The notes under the pieces are model-generated. The model was not told the origin of the DNA. It made no database searches and saw nothing but the letters and a program-made list of their open reading frames with translations. A program made the position numbers and the translations under genes. DNA of 43,753 bases from PALSA-505 sp035308365 (GTDB lineage Bacteria > Actinomycetota > Actinomycetes > Streptosporangiales > Streptosporangiaceae). Positions 41,502 through 43,753 of the stretch are shown here, in pieces (the stretch's first letter is position 1; each line of letters starts with the position of its first letter). Location of the stretch: NCBI GenBank assembly GCA_035308365.1, contig DATGGU010000203.1, positions 1-43,753 on the forward strand, given 5' to 3'.

Positions 41502-41786
41502 ATGGAGACCGACCCAGCGAAGCTGACCTACCTGGAGCAACTACGCGATGCCCTGACGACCAAGGGCTTTGCCGTCCAGCTCGTCAGCATCAATACCAAG
41601 CCCTACCTCAAGGTAGCCAACGCGGAGACGCCGAAGCTTAATGAGCGGGTGCACTGCGAACAGGCTGAAGACGGTTCGTGGTGTTTCTGGTGGCCGTGGC
41701 GGCAGCCGATCGGCTCGGTTGACGACTTGGAGCGCGTGACCGGCAAGGTCGCCTCGGTGCTGCGCTCGGTTGGGGGTGAGTCGTGA
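41502..41786 (+). CDS. Small hypothetical protein behind the XRE regulator
   Basis: 94 residues, acidic, with two Trp-rich strands (GSWCFWWPWRQPIG) and a C-terminal helix (VDDLERVTGKVASVLRSV). I do not recognise a named domain, but small proteins of this look commonly accompany XRE/TPR regulators in actinobacterial islands. ATG 41502 has no strong binding site. Its stop overlaps a GTG at 41783 that opens a 43-codon frame (41783-41914) of unclear reality. The palindrome just upstream suggests control by the regulator. Confidence 0.6.
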   Translation: METDPAKLTYLEQLRDALTTKGFAVQLVSINTKPYLKVANAETPKLNERVHCEQAEDGSWCFWWPWRQPIGSVDDLERVTGKVASVLRSVGGES

Positions 41787-41921
41787 CTACCGACGCTCCC
41801 ATGAGCAGCAGGGCCGACGTTGTCAGTGGAGCGGCTAATCCCCTGCATCGATTGCTCCTACAAAGCCTGTCTCCGGCGTCGACCCTGCACCAATCCTGCT
41901 CAGTATGGGTGTGACGATCCG

Positions 41922-42191
41922 ATGGCGGTAATGGCAACCGTGGACGAACAACGCGAAGCCCGATTGTCCGTGCTCAGTGACGATGAGGGCCGGGCGATTG
42001 CTGAGGACATACGGCGGCAGCGGCCGGGCTGGCTCGTCATCTTCGGATGTTACAGCCGACAGTTCGTCGCATTCCCGCTCTTTGCGGTTAGTCGGCGGAC
42101 GATTCTGACTGCACGCTATCCTGATGCGCTCATTGACCGAATGGTGCGAGCGGAGCAAGAACGGCGGATTAGGCGAGAGCAGATTGAATAG
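41922..42191 (+). CDS. Small hypothetical protein
   Basis: 89 residues with a compact core PGWLVIFGCYSRQFVAFPLF followed by a charged helix rich in Arg and Glu (MVRAEQERRIRREQIE). Similar short proteins follow regulators in Streptomyces-like accessory regions, but no function is known to me. A longer frame from 41820 adds a Cys-rich stretch (CIDCSYKACLRRRPC) that may be a separate decayed gene; I prefer ATG 41922, where the conserved-looking part begins. The next, broken gene starts 14 bp downstream with a strong binding site. Confidence 0.5.
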   Translation: MAVMATVDEQREARLSVLSDDEGRAIAEDIRRQRPGWLVIFGCYSRQFVAFPLFAVSRRTILTARYPDALIDRMVRAEQERRIRREQIE

Positions 42192-42205
42192 TAGGAGGAA
42201 TCCGC

Positions 42206-42479
42206 GTGACCGACGGGCTAGAGGAAGATAGAAGCCAGGCCTCCAACCGAGGAAGAGAAAGTTTACATGCGGCAGGTAGTGGCCGATTTGGTGGCTGGGA
42301 CCGGGCTTGTAGCCCGCGAGCGGCCGTATGAGCTGATCATCTTTAACCCACACAATCGTGGACGCCGCGCTTGCAGCCGGTCTCTCGCATCGGGCAAGCG
42401 TTACAGACAAGACCGGTCACACGGCCACCCGGTGGCCCTGAGCCCTGTCATGACGCCCGGGGGTGAAAATTTCACTTAG
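42206..42479 (+). pseudogene. Frameshifted small conserved gene
   Basis: A strong site (AGGAGGA, 42193-42199) precedes GTG 42206, yet that frame ends after about 41 codons. One base out of frame the sequence reads PPTEEEKVYMRQVVADLVAG and ERPYELIIFNPHN, which resembles a family of small Streptomyces island proteins. The shift lies near 42240, and the 3' end is also unlike the family. A sequencing error is possible for the frameshift but would not explain the altered end. Confidence 0.4.
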
Positions 42480-42632
42480 AAACATTTTCGGCCGGCCCCG
42501 CGGCCTCCCGCTCACCACCTGCGCAAACCCGCGATTACACGCAGGACGGCGCTGTTTTCCCCGCTTGCTATCGGCTGCCTGGTGGGTGAGATTTCGTCAA
42601 ATATACCCAACAAACATTCGAAACATTTTCGG
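42463..42632. promoter_or_regulatory. Three GAAA/TTTC palindromes upstream of the secreted esterase
   Basis: GTGAAA-A-TTTCAC (42463-42475) is a perfect palindrome. GAAACATTTTCGG occurs twice (42479-42491 and 42620-42632), and the second copy extends to a perfect CGAAA-CAT-TTTCG. They lie within 190 bp before the esterase start; the last is 21 bp from it. Such sites resemble operators of LacI-type repressors of glycan-use genes in actinomycetes, so repression until a sugar signal is the likely effect. Confidence 0.55.
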
Positions 42633-42652
42633 AGGCTGGGGAAGGGCAGGTC

Positions 42653-43753
42653 ATGAGAAGAAGACTGAGCGCACTGCTTTCCGTCGGCGTGGTCACGCTG
42701 ACGGTGGCCGGGTTCCTTACGGCAGCCATTTCGGTGGCGCCGCAGGCGAAGGCCGCCTCGCTGACTCAGGTGACGAACTTCGGCAATAACCCGTCGAACC
42801 TGCTGATGTACATTTACGTGCCGAACAATGTCCAGCCCAATCCGCCGATTCTGCTGGCATTGCATCAGTGCACCGGCTCGGGGCCCGGGTTCTTCTCGGG
42901 CACCGCGTTCGCGTCACTGGCGGACCAGTACGGGTTCATCGTGATCTACCCGTCGGTGACCAGGAGCGGAAGCTGCTGGGACGTTTCTTCCAGCCAGGCG
43001 CTGGCCAGGAACGGCGGTAGTGACCCGGTGGGACTGATGTCGATGATCACGTACACCGAACAGCATTACGGCGGCAACCCGAACCAGGTGTACGTCACCG
43101 GCGCGTCGTCCGGCGCCATGATGACCAACGTCATGCTCGGCGACTACCCGGACGTGTTCAAGGCCGGTGCGGCGTTCATGGGTGTGCCGTTCGGCTGCTT
43201 CTACACCGGCACCGTCGACGGCTGGAACAGCGCGTGCGCCGATGGCCAGATCAGCAATACCGCGCAGGCCTGGGGCGACATGGTCCGCAACGCCGACCCC
43301 GGCTACAACGGCCCGCGGCCGCGGGTGCAGCTTTGGCATGGCACCGCCGACCAGACGCTCAACTACGAGAACCTGAGCCAGGAGATCCTGCAGTGGACGA
43401 ACGTGCTGGGGGTGAGCTCGACACCGTCCAGCACCATCACGCCGGTATCGGGATGGACGCAAACCCAGTACGACAACGGCTCGGGCACCCCCGAGGTCGA
43501 GGCGTTCAGCATCGCCGGCGCCGGCCACGTGCTGCCCGAATCGGGAGCGGGGATGGAGAACTACGCCATCGACTTCTTCGGCCTGAACAACACCTCTCAC
43601 GGCAACACGGTGACGGTGGCCGGCCCCGGCAACCAGACGTCCACCGTGGGGACCGCCGCGTCGCTGCAGATCCACGCGACCGACTCCGCCCCCGGCCAGA
43701 CCCTGACCTACGCCGCCACCGGCCTGCCCGCGGGCCTGTCGGTCAACTCCGCC
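42653..43753 (+). CDS. Secreted CE1/PHB-depolymerase-type esterase (partial, 3' end outside window)
   Basis: The first 367 codons are present. A signal peptide (MRRRLSALLSVGVVTLTVAG, ending near AKAA) leads to an alpha/beta hydrolase of the acetylxylan/feruloyl esterase and PHB depolymerase group: LLALHQCTGSG near the oxyanion loop, VYVTGASSGAMMTNVM with nucleophile Ser in G-A-S-S-G, WHGTADQTLNYEN with the acid residue, and AGAGHVLPES with the His. From about residue 320 an Ig-like (He_PIG) domain begins: TLTYAATGLPAGLSV. A further carbohydrate-binding module may follow outside. It probably removes acetyl or feruloyl groups from xylan. ATG 42653 follows GGGCAGG. It matches the GH3 gene at the left edge in theme. 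Confidence 0.9.
   Translation, partial: MRRRLSALLSVGVVTLTVAGFLTAAISVAPQAKAASLTQVTNFGNNPSNLLMYIYVPNNVQPNPPILLALHQCTGSGPGFFSGTAFASLADQYGFIVIYPSVTRSGSCWDVSSSQALARNGGSDPVGLMSMITYTEQHYGGNPNQVYVTGASSGAMMTNVMLGDYPDVFKAGAAFMGVPFGCFYTGTVDGWNSACADGQISNTAQAWGDMVRNADPGYNGPRPRVQLWHGTADQTLNYENLSQEILQWTNVLGVSSTPSSTITPVSGWTQTQYDNGSGTPEVEAFSIAGAGHVLPESGAGMENYAIDFFGLNNTSHGNTVTVAGPGNQTSTVGTAASLQIHATDSAPGQTLTYAATGLPAGLSVNSA

Noticed and set aside
1..43753. tRNA, rRNA or insertion sequences
   Set aside because: No tRNA-like TPsiC arm with a matching acceptor stem, no rRNA and no intact transposase were noticed by eye; a covariance-model scan would be decisive.

Overview
The window is high-GC actinomycete DNA: GTG and ATG starts, G/C in third codon positions, an MbtH protein, NarL-type two-component genes and secreted glycan-degrading enzymes. 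It suggests a filamentous soil actinomycete (Streptomyces, Streptosporangiales or Catenulisporales type); the species cannot be read from the sequence.

Layout. Positions 1-152 hold the end of a GH3 beta-glucosidase. From about 444 to 28420 lies a compact biosynthetic region. It contains a stand-alone PPTase-like protein and a thioesterase, both of enediyne-cluster type; two acyl-CoA-dehydrogenase-fold flavin monooxygenases; a giant secreted subtilase-like protein with a degenerate catalytic triad; a serine hydrolase; an MbtH, A-PCP and C operon; a five-domain NRPS (A-PCP-C-A-PCP); two LanB-like (lantibiotic dehydratase) proteins of exactly the same length, each directly behind an NRPS gene; a second free-standing C protein; a thioesterase-like protein with Cys in the nucleophile position; an MFS exporter; and a second serine hydrolase. 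Positions 28507-37657 look like ordinary chromosome: a TerC/EF-hand fusion, a repeat-rich gap, a two-component system, a secreted tripeptidyl-peptidase-like hydrolase, and a PLP lyase/NifU-like/ATP-grasp group. Positions 37700-42480 are visibly lower in GC and look acquired: a frameshifted HTH remnant, a type II restriction-modification pair, an XRE-type regulator and small or broken genes. A secreted CE1-type esterase begins at 42653 and runs off the window, preceded by GAAA/TTTC palindromes.

How it works together. Eight copies of a promoter-like element (CAAYNNSGRAGRTGC, then 19-20 nt, then NANNNT) precede the monooxygenases, the subtilase-like gene, both serine hydrolases, the mbtH operon, the NRPS, the C/LanB operon and the thioesterase-like gene. 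This ties them into one apparent regulon although no regulator gene lies inside it. The inferred product is a short nonribosomal peptide or conjugate. One building block is probably not an ordinary alpha-amino acid. The NRPS has no terminal thioesterase, and the two LanB-like enzymes may act on carrier-bound intermediates using aminoacyl-tRNA. No RiPP precursor or LanC was seen. This NRPS/LanB hybrid is the best candidate for an undescribed system here.
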